A DNA stretch of 64,000 nt from Azonexus sp. (lineage in GTDB: Bacteria > Pseudomonadota > Gammaproteobacteria > Burkholderiales > Rhodocyclaceae), in assembly GCA_031274715.1 (NCBI GenBank), contig JAISPT010000007.1, forward strand, positions 28,423-92,422, written 5' to 3'. Position 1 is the first letter of the stretch. Each line of letters starts with the position of its first letter. The notes under the pieces were generated by a model. It made no database searches, had not been told where the DNA came from, and saw nothing but the letters and a program-made list of their open reading frames with translations. A program made the translations under genes and the position numbers. This document shows positions 55,951 to 64,000 of this stretch, piece after piece.

Positions 55951-56843
55951 GTACAGCGGCGGCAGTCGATGCCTGGCTGGCGGTGCTGGCCGAACAGCGT
56001 CGGCAGTCGCCGCACACCGTCGCCAACTACCGGCGCGACCTGCAGCGTTTATGTGAGCTGGCCGGCGACATCGAGTTCGGCTGCCTGCAGACCCATCACA
56101 TCCGCCGTTTCGTCGCCCAGTTGCATGCCCGCGGCCTGTCCGGGCGTTCGTTGGCGCGGCTGCTGTCATCCTGGCGCGGTTTCTTCGCTTGGCTGGGGAA
56201 CGATGACGTGGTGTGGGCCAACCCCTGCGAGGGCGTGCGTGCCCCGAAGTCGCCGCGACATCTGCCCAATGCCCTGGCGGTAGACGAAACCAGCCGCCTG
56301 CTGCAAGCCAAGGAGGCGGAAGACGACATTTTTGCCGTGCGCGATACGGCGATGTTCGAACTGTTCTATTCCTCCGGCCTGCGCCTGGCCGAGCTGGCGG
56401 CACTCGATTGCGCTGCCCTCGACACGGCGCAGCACGATGGCGAAATCCGCGTGGTCGGCAAACGCGCCAAGGCGCGCCTGGTTCCGGTCGGCCGCCAGGC
56501 CTGCGCGGCGCTGGCCGCCTGGGCGGCGGTGCGCGACACGCTGGCGGCGACCGGCGAGCCGGCGCTGTTCGTCGGCCGCCTGGGGCGTCGGCTTAGTCAT
56601 CGCGCCATCCAGTTACGTCTGGCCGAACGGGCCGTGCGCCAAGGCTTGCCGCAGCATGTCCATCCGCACATGCTGCGGCATTCCTTCGCCTCGCATGTGC
56701 TGCAATCCTCCGGTGACCTGCGGGCGGTACAGGAAATGCTCGGCCATGCCAGCATCGCCTCGACGCAGGTGTATACGCACCTGGATTTCCAGCACCTGGC
56801 TCGCGTCTATGACGCAGCACATCCCCGGGCCAAGGCCAAGTAA
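55947..56843 (+). CDS. xerC: tyrosine recombinase XerC
   Basis: Encodes 298 residues from a GTG at 55947 that overlaps the DUF484 stop. All catalytic residues are visible: Arg146 (SGLRLAEL), Lys172, His241 and Arg244 (HMLRHSF), His267 (LGHASI) and Tyr276 (QVYTHLD). XerC with XerD resolves chromosome dimers at dif. The context dapF-DUF484-xerC marks it as the chromosomal XerC, not a phage integrase. Confidence 0.94.
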   Translation: MSTAAAVDAWLAVLAEQRRQSPHTVANYRRDLQRLCELAGDIEFGCLQTHHIRRFVAQLHARGLSGRSLARLLSSWRGFFAWLGNDDVVWANPCEGVRAPKSPRHLPNALAVDETSRLLQAKEAEDDIFAVRDTAMFELFYSSGLRLAELAALDCAALDTAQHDGEIRVVGKRAKARLVPVGRQACAALAAWAAVRDTLAATGEPALFVGRLGRRLSHRAIQLRLAERAVRQGLPQHVHPHMLRHSFASHVLQSSGDLRAVQEMLGHASIASTQVYTHLDFQHLARVYDAAHPRAKAK

Positions 56844-56861
56844 ACGGCAGCCAGCGCGCAT

Positions 56862-56889
56862 TGACCTTTGGCGGCGTAGCGCCTACCAT
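56862..56889 (+). promoter_or_regulatory. candidate sigma-70 promoter for the 50-residue protein
   Basis: TTGACC (56862-56867) and TACCAT (56884-56889) are separated by 16 bases and lie about 40 bases before the small gene's ATG. Confidence 0.55.
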
Positions 56890-56928
56890 CTACGGTCTCA
56901 AAAAATTGCCGGAATCAAGGAGTTCGTC

Positions 56929-57081
56929 ATGGCCATCAACCGTACCCGCCGCTCTTCCCTGGAGCGCCGCTGTGTTTCCAAGTCCAGCAAGCGCTTGTTC
57001 AAGGGCGAAGGCAAGACCCTGTTCAAGGTCATCTACGCCGCCGAGTGCCACGCTCGCAACCGCAAGGGTCTGGGCTCCTAA
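56929..57081 (+). CDS. small basic 50-residue protein
   Basis: The ATG at 56929, with AAGGAG 6 bases upstream, opens 50 codons. The product is strongly basic (MAINRTRRSSLERRCVSKSS at the start, ARNRKGLGS at the end) and holds two cysteines. It has a promoter of its own and a strong terminator directly after, the layout of a well-expressed monocistronic gene. No family is recognised; RNA or ribosome binding would suit the charge but is speculation. Confidence 0.72.
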   Translation: MAINRTRRSSLERRCVSKSSKRLFKGEGKTLFKVIYAAECHARNRKGLGS

Positions 57082-57099
57082 GCCGCTGCCGCACCAATA

Positions 57100-57133
57100 A
57101 GCCCCGGTCGCCGTAAGACGACCGGGGCTTTTT
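57100..57133 (+). terminator. terminator after the 50-residue gene
   Basis: AGCCCCGGTCG / CGACCGGGGCT, an 11-bp perfect stem with an 8-base loop, is followed by TTTT, 18 bases after the stop. Confidence 0.92.
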
Positions 57134-57245
57134 CTTGCTTCGGTGGCTGGCCGCCAGCAGCGTTGTGTCCGGTGAAAGCGAAAATCCAGCTTGGTCGTTG
57201 CCAGCCATCGGTTGCGGTGACTCGTTGCCTGCTCCCGGAATTTAT

Positions 57246-57260
57246 TGCAACAAAGTTGCA
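57246..57260. promoter_or_regulatory. TGCAAC-AAA-GTTGCA palindrome, possible Zur/Fur operator
   Basis: A perfect 6-3-6 inverted repeat lies 30 bases before the Fur-family gene start, where an autoregulatory site would be expected. Recognition by this Fur-type protein is inferred. Confidence 0.5.
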
Positions 57261-57290
57261 TCGGCGAACGAGGAATGGTTTACTCGCGCC

Positions 57291-57731
57291 GTGCCCGATT
57301 TTCCCGCTGACTTTTTCGCTGCCCAGTTGCGCGCCGCCGCCGTCAAGGTAACGCGGCCGCGCCTGCGCGTGCTGGCTTGCCTGGGCCAGACGGCGGCCGA
57401 GCTGACGCATGCGGAATTGGCGGAGCGTCTGGCCGCCGACGAGGCGGGGACGCTCGACCGGGTGACGCTGTACCGCGTGCTCGATAGTCTGGTCGATTGC
57501 GGGCTGGCGCAGCGTACTCTCGATGCTCGCGGCGTCTATCGTTTTCAACTGAGCAGTGTCCGCGCCGCCCACGCGACGCATGCCCATTTCCACTGTCAGC
57601 GTTGTGGCGGGGTCGTCTGCCTGGAGCAGATGGCGATGCCGGTGGCCCACTTGCCGGCCGGTTTCGTCGCCCGCCAAGTCGAGGTTGAGGTACGCGGATT
57701 GTGTGCCGGCTGCGCTGGGGGCGGCCGATGA
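57291..57731 (+). CDS. Fur-family regulator, probable zinc uptake repressor (Zur)
   Basis: Encodes 146 residues from a GTG at 57291; no ATG in frame fits. A winged-helix domain (VTRPRLRVLACL, LDRVTLYRVLDSLVDCGLA) is followed by a dimer/metal domain with HATHAHFHCQRCGGVVCLE and a second cysteine pair CAGC near the end, the structural zinc site. Position at the head of a zinc-type ABC transporter operon supports Zur. The next gene overlaps by ATGA. Confidence 0.82.
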   Translation: MPDFPADFFAAQLRAAAVKVTRPRLRVLACLGQTAAELTHAELAERLAADEAGTLDRVTLYRVLDSLVDCGLAQRTLDARGVYRFQLSSVRAAHATHAHFHCQRCGGVVCLEQMAMPVAHLPAGFVARQVEVEVRGLCAGCAGGGR

Positions 57732-58081
57732 CCACTTGGCGAGCGCAAGCCCCAAGCTTCGGCTGGGGGCAATTCACGGCTCGTTTCTGGCGTGCTTGCG
57801 GCTTGGCCTTGCTGTTGCTGTTCGTGCAGCACCTGGCGCAGACGCATGCACTGAAGCACCTGGCAGCCGACAGCTTGGTCGCCACCGCCGGCGGCGATGC
57901 GTCCGACTGTCCGCAATGTCTGGCCCTTGGTGGCTTGCACGGGAACGCGACGGCGACGACCGGCGGCAAGCTGCTACCAACCGCGAGTGACGGCCCGCTC
58001 GTCTTCATGCCTGCCGCGGAACCGTCGCGGCGGCCGATAGTGGCGCATACTATCCGCGCGCCGCCGGAAAACCGGGACTGA
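57728..58081 (+). CDS. small CxxC envelope protein in zinc operon
   Basis: Encodes 117 residues from the ATG at 57728, overlapping the regulator stop. One hydrophobic segment (about 24-38, GLALLLLFVQHLAQ) is followed by a His-containing stretch (HALKHL) and CPQC, then a proline-rich tail. It resembles short DUF2946-like proteins that accompany metal uptake genes, but that match is weak. It could bind or pass zinc at the membrane. Confidence 0.6.
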   Translation: MTTWRAQAPSFGWGQFTARFWRACGLALLLLFVQHLAQTHALKHLAADSLVATAGGDASDCPQCLALGGLHGNATATTGGKLLPTASDGPLVFMPAAEPSRRPIVAHTIRAPPENRD

Positions 58082-58147
58082 TCGATTCTGCATTCCCGAT
58101 ACGCACCCTGCCAGGGTGCGCCCACCTTGTTTTCCGGAGAATTTCCG

Positions 58148-59551
58148 ATGATTCGTTCATCATCCCGGGTGCTGGCTGCGGCCGGTATCCTTGTTTCCTT
58201 GCCGGCGGTTGCCGGTGATGCGGAGCTACAGGCGCTGCGCGCCGAAATCGGGCAGTTGAAGGCGGCTTATGAACAGCGTATCGCCGCCCTCGAGGCCCGC
58301 GTACAGTCTGCCGAACAGGCCCGTTCCGTGCCGGCGGCCGAGCCTTCAGCCGAGCACCGTTCGGCTGCTGCCCCAGCCAGCGGCTTCAACCCGGAGGTAT
58401 CGCTGATCCTCCAGGGGCAATACAAGAACATGAAGGATGTTACCGAGCGTAACATCACCGGTTTCGCCTCGACCGCCGGCCACAATCACGGCGACGGCAT
58501 CGAGGGTGTCAGCAAGCGCGGTTTCTCGGTCGAGCACAGCGAGCTGGTGCTGGCCGCTAATATCGATCCCTATTGGCGCGGCCAGGCCATCATCGCGGTA
58601 CGGGACGGCGATGCCGAGGTCGAGGAGGCCTGGTTCCAGTCGCTGGCCATCGGCCATGGCATCGGCCTGAAGGGCGGCCGCTTCCGCTCCGGCATCGGCT
58701 ACCTCAACGAGCAGCATCCGCATGCCTGGGATTTTGCCGACGCACCGCTGATGTACCAGGCGTTGTTCGGCGAGGAGGGCAGATATAAGCAGGACGGCCT
58801 GCAATTGAAGTGGCTGGCGCCGACGCCGATGTTCCTTGAATTCGGCGCCGAGCTCGGGCGTGGGGCCGATTTTCCGGGTGGCGAGCGCAACAAGAACGGC
58901 GCCGGCGCGGGCGCCGTCTTCGCCCATATTGGCGACGACGTGGGTATCGAACACAGTTGGCGGGCCGGCGTTTCCTACCTGCGTACGCGGGCCAGCGAGC
59001 GCGAATCGCGTTTCGAGGATATCAATGGCTTGGAGGCAGCCGGTTCCTTCGCCGGTCGCTCGTCGACCTGGATTGCCGATTTCATTTGGAAATGGGCACC
59101 GAACGGCAATCCCAGCGAGCGTAATTTCAAGTTCCAGGCGGAATATTTCCAGCGCCGCGAAAAAGGCAGCCTCGATTGTTACGATGAGCAGGGGGCGGGC
59201 AATGCCTGCGATCCGCTGGCGGCCGGCGAGCGTGTTGTCGGTGACTACCAGACGCGCCAGTCCGGCTGGTATGCCCAGAGTGTCTATCAGTTCTTGCCGC
59301 GTTGGCGTGCTGGCCTACGCTATGAGCAACTGGACAGCGGCTCGCGCAATTTCGACGCCAATGCCGCTAACCTGGCGGTCGATAGCTACCGGCCGAAGAA
59401 GGCGACGGTGATGCTCGACTATAGTTGGAGCGAATACTCCCGTCTGCGCCTGCAGTATGCCCAGGACAAATCGATGCGGGGCCTGACCGACAACCAATGG
59501 ACGCTGCAATACGTGATGAGTCTCGGCGCCCATGGTGCGCACCGTTTCTAG
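58148..59551 (+). CDS. outer-membrane beta-barrel porin of the zinc operon
   Basis: Encodes 467 residues from the ATG at 58148 (GGAG upstream). A signal peptide ending SLPAVAGDAE is followed by a coiled-coil of about 45 residues (LQALRAEIGQLKAAYEQRI), then alternating barrel strands to a C-terminal Phe (GAHGAHRF), as in trimeric or coiled-coil-anchored porins. No TonB box or plug is seen. Inferred role: zinc entry across the outer membrane, from its place in the operon. Confidence 0.75.
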   Translation: MIRSSSRVLAAAGILVSLPAVAGDAELQALRAEIGQLKAAYEQRIAALEARVQSAEQARSVPAAEPSAEHRSAAAPASGFNPEVSLILQGQYKNMKDVTERNITGFASTAGHNHGDGIEGVSKRGFSVEHSELVLAANIDPYWRGQAIIAVRDGDAEVEEAWFQSLAIGHGIGLKGGRFRSGIGYLNEQHPHAWDFADAPLMYQALFGEEGRYKQDGLQLKWLAPTPMFLEFGAELGRGADFPGGERNKNGAGAGAVFAHIGDDVGIEHSWRAGVSYLRTRASERESRFEDINGLEAAGSFAGRSSTWIADFIWKWAPNGNPSERNFKFQAEYFQRREKGSLDCYDEQGAGNACDPLAAGERVVGDYQTRQSGWYAQSVYQFLPRWRAGLRYEQLDSGSRNFDANAANLAVDSYRPKKATVMLDYSWSEYSRLRLQYAQDKSMRGLTDNQWTLQYVMSLGAHGAHRF

Positions 59552-59561
59552 GAGGCGAGCG

Positions 59562-60458
59562 ATGAAAAAAATCCTGTTGCTGTGCTTGCTGGTCGTGGCG
59601 CCGTTGCTGGCCCGGGCCGATCTGCGTGTATTCGCCACGGTCCCGGAGTGGGGGGCGCTGGTCAAGGAAATCGGCGGACCCCATGTCAGTGTCTATACCG
59701 CCACCCACGCCTTGCAGGACCCGCACCGCATCGAGGCCCGGCCATCGCTGCTGGCCCAGGCCCGTCGAGCAGACCTGCTGGTCGCCACCGGTGCAGACCT
59801 GGAGGCCGGCTGGTTGCCGCTGGTCCAGCGCGACTCCGGCAATGCCGCGATCCAGAGCGGCCGGCCGGGCTATTTCGAGGCCGCCGCCGTGGTCCGCTTG
59901 CGCGATGTCCCGGCCGTGCTCGACCGTGCTCAGGGCGACATTCATGCGGCTGGCAATCCGCACCTGCACCTCGACCCGTATAACGTGCTGAAGGTTGGCG
60001 AGGCGCTGGCGGCTCGCCTGGGCGAACTGGATCCTGCACAGGCGGCCGATTACCAGGCTGGTTTCCGTGCTTTCGCCGAACGCTGGCAGGCAGCCATCGG
60101 TCGTTGGGAAAAGCTGGCGGCGCCGTTGCGCGGTGTGCCGGTGCTGGTGCATCACCAGTCCTTCGTCTACCTGACCCACTGGCTGGGCATGCGCGAAGTC
60201 GGCATGCTCGAACCGAAGCCGGGCATCGAGCCGACCAGCGGCCATCTCACCGCGCTACTGGCCCGCCTGCAGGCGCAGCCGGCGAGGATGGTGCTGGTTG
60301 CGGCCTACAACCGTGACGGGCCAAGCCAGTGGATCGCCAGCCGCAGTGGCCTGCCGGTGGTGCTGCTGCCGTATACCGTCGGCGGCACGCCGGCGGCGGG
60401 CGACCTGTTCGCCCTCTACGACGACACGCTGCAGCGCTTACTGCGGGCCTTGCGATGA
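59562..60458 (+). CDS. znuA: metal ABC transporter substrate-binding protein (ZnuA-like)
   Basis: Encodes 298 residues from the ATG at 59562 (GGAGG upstream). A signal peptide (LLLCLLVVAPLLARA) is followed by the cluster A-I plan: VPEWGALVKEIGG, the metal-ligand His in NPHLHLDPYN, VHHQSFVYLTHWLG and LEPKPGIEPTSGHL. It should capture Zn2+ (or Mn2+) in the periplasm. It lacks the long His-rich loop of E. coli ZnuA. It overlaps the ATPase gene by ATGA. Confidence 0.85.
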   Translation: MKKILLLCLLVVAPLLARADLRVFATVPEWGALVKEIGGPHVSVYTATHALQDPHRIEARPSLLAQARRADLLVATGADLEAGWLPLVQRDSGNAAIQSGRPGYFEAAAVVRLRDVPAVLDRAQGDIHAAGNPHLHLDPYNVLKVGEALAARLGELDPAQAADYQAGFRAFAERWQAAIGRWEKLAAPLRGVPVLVHHQSFVYLTHWLGMREVGMLEPKPGIEPTSGHLTALLARLQAQPARMVLVAAYNRDGPSQWIASRSGLPVVLLPYTVGGTPAAGDLFALYDDTLQRLLRALR

Positions 60459-61033
60459 GCATGTTGCTGCGGGCCGAGGCGCTGGTGGCCGGTTGGTTGG
60501 AGCCGGCCACGCCGGCGCTCGATCTGCAAGTGGCGGCTGGCGAGATCGTCGGCCTGACCGGTCCCAACGGCGTCGGCAAGAGCACTCTGCTGGCAGCCGC
60601 TGTCGGCCGGGCGCGAATCTTTTCCGGGCGGCTGACGATGGCGCCAGGGCTGCGTTTGGCGCTGCAGACGCAGCAGCTACCGCCGGTCGACGGCCTGCCC
60701 CTGTCCGGCCACGATCTGCTGGACATCACCGGCGCCGTGCCCGCCGGCCTGCCGCCGTGGCTGGAAGGTCGCCTCGGTGAGCGTCTCGACCGGTTGTCCG
60801 GCGGCCAGCGTCACTACCTGGCGTTGTGGGCGGCTATCGCCGTGCCGGCCGACCTGCTGTTGCTCGACGAGCCGACCAATAACCTCGATGCCGCCGGTGT
60901 GCGCCATCTCGCTCAAGCCCTGCGGCAGCGCGCCGCCGCCGGCGTCGGCATCCTGATCGTCAGCCACGACGCTGACTTCGTTGCGGCGCTGTGCCAGCGT
61001 ACTCTGGTCCTGGAGGCGCCGGATGTGGTCTGA
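60455..61033 (+). CDS. znuC: metal ABC transporter ATP-binding protein (ZnuC-like)
   Basis: Encodes 192 residues from the ATG at 60455; short for the family but complete. Walker A GPNGVGKS (36-43), signature LSGGQ (114-118) and Walker B LLLLDEP (134-140) with the following SHDADF switch are all present. It powers metal import with the downstream permease. It overlaps both neighbours. Confidence 0.87.
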   Translation: MSMLLRAEALVAGWLEPATPALDLQVAAGEIVGLTGPNGVGKSTLLAAAVGRARIFSGRLTMAPGLRLALQTQQLPPVDGLPLSGHDLLDITGAVPAGLPPWLEGRLGERLDRLSGGQRHYLALWAAIAVPADLLLLDEPTNNLDAAGVRHLAQALRQRAAAGVGILIVSHDADFVAALCQRTLVLEAPDVV

Positions 61034-61787
61034 ACTGTTTCTCGTCCCTTTCCTGACCGGCTTGGCGCTGGCTGTGGTGCTACCCCTGCTCGGCTGCTAT
61101 TTGCGCTTGCGCGACGAATGGCTGGCGGCCCTGGCCTATGCCCATGTCGCCGCCGGTGGGGCGCTGGTGGCACTGGTTGCCGGCTTGCCGCCAACCCTCG
61201 GCGGTCTGTCGGCGGCAGCCCTGGCCGGAGCCGGCCGGCATTTCGCCGCGCACCGCTTGGCCGGCGGTGCCAGCCAAGCATTGTTGCTGCTCGGTGGCTG
61301 GTCGGTGGCGGTGTTGCTGGCGGCCAACCAGCCGTTGGCCGAGCGCCTGGCCCAGGCGCTGTTCGACGGTCAATTGTATTTCGCCGACAGCGGCCGGCTG
61401 GCCTGGGTGGTGACGGGCTCCGTGGTGGCCGTGGCGGGACTGCGCTGGCTGTCCCGCCGCCTGTTGCTGGCCCGCCTGTATCCTGATCTGTTCCGCCTGC
61501 GCGGTTTGGCGCCGTGGCCAGTGCGGCTCGGCTTCGATTTGCTGGCGGCGTTGCTGTTGGCGCTGGCGACGATGAGCCTGGGCGTAATGGCCACGTTCGC
61601 ACTGCTCTTCGTGCCGCCGTGGCTGGCCTTTCGCCGTGGCCGCAGCTGGCGGCAGGCGCTGGGTTGGGCGGTGATCGGCGGCGTCGCTGCCTATGGCGCG
61701 GCGTTCGCCCTGGCCTTGCACTTCGACCAGCCTTTTGGGCCTGTCCTGGCCTTATTGCTGGTGTTGGTCGGCCTGTTGATTGCGTGA
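61023..61787 (+). CDS. znuB: metal ABC transporter permease (ZnuB-like)
   Basis: Encodes 254 residues from the ATG at 61023, which overlaps the ATPase gene by 11 bases. Seven or more membrane helices are visible, and a GVMATFALLFVPPWLAF segment fits the ABC-3 permease core. It is the last gene of the zinc-type operon. Confidence 0.83.
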   Translation: MWSELFLVPFLTGLALAVVLPLLGCYLRLRDEWLAALAYAHVAAGGALVALVAGLPPTLGGLSAAALAGAGRHFAAHRLAGGASQALLLLGGWSVAVLLAANQPLAERLAQALFDGQLYFADSGRLAWVVTGSVVAVAGLRWLSRRLLLARLYPDLFRLRGLAPWPVRLGFDLLAALLLALATMSLGVMATFALLFVPPWLAFRRGRSWRQALGWAVIGGVAAYGAAFALALHFDQPFGPVLALLLVLVGLLIA

Positions 61788-61832
61788 CGCGAGACGGCGT
61801 GCTAAAACTCTCATCCTGCTTGCGGAGTGTTT

Positions 61833-63113
61833 ATGGTTTTTTCCTTTTTCAAGAAGCCGACCCAGAAAATGCCGGAGCGTCGGGCCGCCAAGCCGCGCGG
61901 CCGGGCGCCCGAGTCCGTGCCGCCGAACGTGGCGGAAGAGGCTCCAGCGTCGTTGGCGGCACCTCTGCCGGATCTTGAATTCACTAACAGCAAGCTCGGG
62001 TCCGGCGCACCGGCCGCCAAGGTGGAGCGCCCGGCGGCCAAGCCGGCGGCGCCGGCCCGTGCCGTTATCGATCCCAATCTGGCCAAGGATGATTTCGATG
62101 ACGCCGAATTTACCGAATCGAGCGTCATGGGTATCGACGTCGATCAGGATGCCGACCCGGTCCAGGGCGATGTCGAACATGTCGTCGTGCTGTTCGCCAA
62201 TGGCCAGGAAACGGCCGCTCGCTCACTGCTGGAAACGCTGATCCGCAGCTATCCAGGTGATGAGGGCAAGCGTTTCTGGTTGCTGCTGCTCGATCTGTTG
62301 CAATGTGTCGGCGACCGCGCCGCTTTCGACAAACTGGCCCTCGAATTTGCCGAGACTTGGGAAACCTCGCCGTCTTCCTGGCGGCAGACGGAGCCGGCGG
62401 TCGTGCTGAAAAGCAACGGCCAGCGCCGCTTGATGCTGCAGGGGGTGTTGACTGCCGAGGAGGGCGCCGCCTCGGTGGCTGAGCTGGCCGGGCTGGTGGC
62501 TCAGGGCCTGCCGGTCGTCGTTGAGTGTGGAAAGCTGATCAGTTGCGACGACGAGGTGGCCGGGCGACTGGCGGCGATCCTGCGCGAAGCTCGGCGGAAC
62601 GGAGTGGCGGTGGTGCTGAAGGAGGTCGATGGCTTCCTGGCCCGCCTCAACGAGCGCCTGACGGCTGCTGCTGCCGGGCGCGAGTCGGATTGGGCGCTGC
62701 TGCTCGAATTGCTGCAGCGGCACGGTACACAGGAGTTGTTCGAGGAACGCGCCGTCGATTACGCGGTGGCATTCGAATTGTCGCCGCCGTCTTGGGAAAG
62801 CATGCCGGCTACCGGGCCGAAGGTGGATGCAGCGCGGCCGGCTGACGATGCGCATTATCTGCAAGGCGACCTGAAAAACTGCCGTTTCGATGAACTGGTC
62901 GATGTGCTTGATGGCCACGATTTGCCAATCATCGATTTTTCCGGCGTTCGCAGCATGGATTTCTTCTCCGCCGGCCAATTGGTCAACCGCATCGCGCCGT
63001 ACAAGGCGCAGGGGCAGGAAATCCTGATCCGCAGCCCAAATCATTTGGTCGCCGAGCTGATGGCTGTGGTTGGCCTGAACAAGCAGGCGCGCATCATCGT
63101 TCCCAAGTCTTAA
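61833..63113 (+). CDS. STAS-domain protein
   Basis: Encodes 426 residues from the ATG at 61833 (GGAG 5-6 bases upstream). The N-terminus is basic, proline- and alanine-rich (KKPTQKMPERRAAKPRGRAP), then comes a helical part, and the C-terminal 90 residues form a STAS-like domain with IIDFSGVRSMDFFSAGQLVNR, as in anti-sigma antagonists. There is no sign of a transporter or kinase. Possible scaffold or regulator; role unknown. Confidence 0.7.
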   Translation: MVFSFFKKPTQKMPERRAAKPRGRAPESVPPNVAEEAPASLAAPLPDLEFTNSKLGSGAPAAKVERPAAKPAAPARAVIDPNLAKDDFDDAEFTESSVMGIDVDQDADPVQGDVEHVVVLFANGQETAARSLLETLIRSYPGDEGKRFWLLLLDLLQCVGDRAAFDKLALEFAETWETSPSSWRQTEPAVVLKSNGQRRLMLQGVLTAEEGAASVAELAGLVAQGLPVVVECGKLISCDDEVAGRLAAILREARRNGVAVVLKEVDGFLARLNERLTAAAAGRESDWALLLELLQRHGTQELFEERAVDYAVAFELSPPSWESMPATGPKVDAARPADDAHYLQGDLKNCRFDELVDVLDGHDLPIIDFSGVRSMDFFSAGQLVNRIAPYKAQGQEILIRSPNHLVAELMAVVGLNKQARIIVPKS

Positions 63114-63127
63114 GCCAGGAAAAAAAT

Positions 63128-63664
63128 ATGGAGCAATATCACGGCACCACGATTCTGTCGGTGCGCCGGGGCAGTGTCGTCGCCATGGGCGGCGACGGCC
63201 AAGTGACGCTGGGCAGCGTCGTCATCAAGGGCACCGCCAGGAAGGTGCGCCGCCTGTACCAGGGCAAGATCCTGGCCGGTTTCGCCGGCGGCACCGCCGA
63301 TGCCTTCACGCTGTTCGAGCGTTTCGAGGCCAAGCTGGAGAAGCACCAGGGCCACTTGGTTCGTTCTGCCGTCGAATTGGCCAAGGACTGGCGTACCGAC
63401 CGCGCTTTACGCCGGTTGGAGGCGATGCTGTCGGTGGCCGATCGCGAATCCTCGCTGGTTATCACTGGCAATGGTGACGTGCTCGAACCCGAGCACGGCA
63501 TCGTCGCCATCGGTTCCGGTGGTGCCTACGCCCAGAGTGCGGCGCGCGCCCTGCTGGAGAATACCGAACTGGGGTCGCTCGACATTGTCACCAAGTCGTT
63601 GGAAATCGCCGGCGACCTGTGCATCTATACCAACCGCAATTTCACGCTCGAGGTGCTCGAATGA
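63128..63664 (+). CDS. hslV: ATP-dependent protease peptidase subunit HslV
   Basis: Encodes 178 residues. The propeptide MEQYHG precedes the catalytic Thr7 of TTILSVRRG, exposed after processing. GGDGQVTLG and the later YAQSAARALLE match the family. HslV forms the proteolytic core cut open by the HslU ATPase. It is coupled to hslU by ATGA. Confidence 0.97.
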   Translation: MEQYHGTTILSVRRGSVVAMGGDGQVTLGSVVIKGTARKVRRLYQGKILAGFAGGTADAFTLFERFEAKLEKHQGHLVRSAVELAKDWRTDRALRRLEAMLSVADRESSLVITGNGDVLEPEHGIVAIGSGGAYAQSAARALLENTELGSLDIVTKSLEIAGDLCIYTNRNFTLEVLE

Positions 63665-64000
63665 CCACGATGACGCCGAAGGAGATCGTCTCCGAACTCG
63701 ACAAGCACATCGTCGGTCAGCACAACGCCAAGAAGGCGGTGGCCATTGCCCTGCGTAACCGCTGGCGGCGCTCGCAGGTGGCCGAGCCGTTGCGTCAGGA
63801 AATCACGCCGAAGAACATCCTGATGATCGGGCCGACCGGCGTCGGCAAGACCGAGATTGCCCGCCGCTTGGCGCGCCTGGCCAACGCGCCCTTCATCAAG
63901 ATCGAGGCGACCAAGTTCACCGAGGTCGGCTACGTCGGACGCGATGTCGAGACCATCATCCGCGACCTGATCGAGATGGCCATCAAGTCGCACCGCGACC
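63661..64000 (+). CDS. hslU: ATP-dependent protease ATPase subunit HslU (partial, N-terminal)
   Basis: Starts at the ATG at 63661 inside the hslV stop and runs off the right edge after about 113 codons. TPKEIVSELDKHIVGQ and the Walker A IGPTGVGKTEIARRLA are visible, as is KFTEVGYVGRDVE. The AAA+ ring unfolds substrates for HslV. Confidence 0.97.
   Translation, partial: MTTMTPKEIVSELDKHIVGQHNAKKAVAIALRNRWRRSQVAEPLRQEITPKNILMIGPTGVGKTEIARRLARLANAPFIKIEATKFTEVGYVGRDVETIIRDLIEMAIKSHRD

Noticed and set aside
55947..56843. xerC as an island integrase
   Set aside because: Its dapF-DUF484-xerC setting is the chromosomal one, with no tRNA or att-like repeat next to it.

Overview
The window is about 64 kb of GC-rich (low-to-mid 60s % by eye) proteobacterial chromosome. 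Gene content and order (BPSS1780-family membrane proteins, DUF2782 protein next to a thrB-type homoserine kinase, nadD-rsfS-rlmH-maf, dapF-DUF484-xerC, hslVU, an S-adenosylhomocysteine riboswitch before ahcY) fit a betaproteobacterium, most likely a member of the Rhodocyclales. That placement is inference from gene content; no 16S gene is present.

Left edge to 12.5 kb: a type VI secretion (T6SS) block, all on the minus strand. Read in transcription order it runs VgrG spike, a candidate papain-like (His/Cys) effector, a one-helix membrane protein that may be its immunity factor, the frameshifted remnant of a DUF4123-like effector adaptor, a two-helix membrane protein, a DUF3304 lipoprotein, a Tle1-like phospholipase, a 51-codon reading frame, a 1056-residue metallophosphoesterase, a beta-helix/pentapeptide-like protein, and then baseplate genes tssE and tssF (cut by the edge). 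The middle of the block is distinctly more AT-rich than its surroundings, as expected of acquired cargo.

12.8-24.8 kb: housekeeping. CsgG-like lipoprotein, polA, a LOG-family protein, thrB, two BPSS1780 proteins, nadD-rsfS-rlmH-maf, a glycosyltransferase, an enoyl-CoA hydratase and a PAS protein. 24.8-36 kb: MgtC, a complete mdtABC-type RND efflux operon with its own outer-membrane channel, and a PAS-GGDEF protein. A palindromic insert with a 10-bp target duplication separates mdtB from mdtC. 36-47 kb: divergent XRE regulators, YdcF, an acyltransferase, trhP, rng, a GntP permease, a secreted dienelactone hydrolase, proQ, and a decayed integrative element at tRNA-Lys(CTT), followed by tRNA-Lys(TTT).

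47-53 kb: methyl-cycle genes. The ahcY-tlyA-metF operon sits under an SAH riboswitch; HD-GYP and metK lie upstream on the same strand. 53-64 kb: lpxL-type acyltransferase, GNAT, dapF-DUF484-xerC, a 50-residue basic protein with its own promoter and terminator, a zinc-uptake operon (Fur/Zur-like regulator, CxxC protein, outer-membrane porin, substrate-binding protein, ATPase, permease), a STAS protein, hslV and the start of hslU.

The most novel material is the VgrG cargo region (papain-like effector with putative membrane immunity protein; giant metallophosphoesterase with beta-helix partner), the tRNA-Lys element remnant with its unfamiliar 355-residue membrane-anchored gene, the 50-residue basic protein, and the mdtB/mdtC insertion. 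All functional statements on effectors and immunity are inferences from motifs and position.
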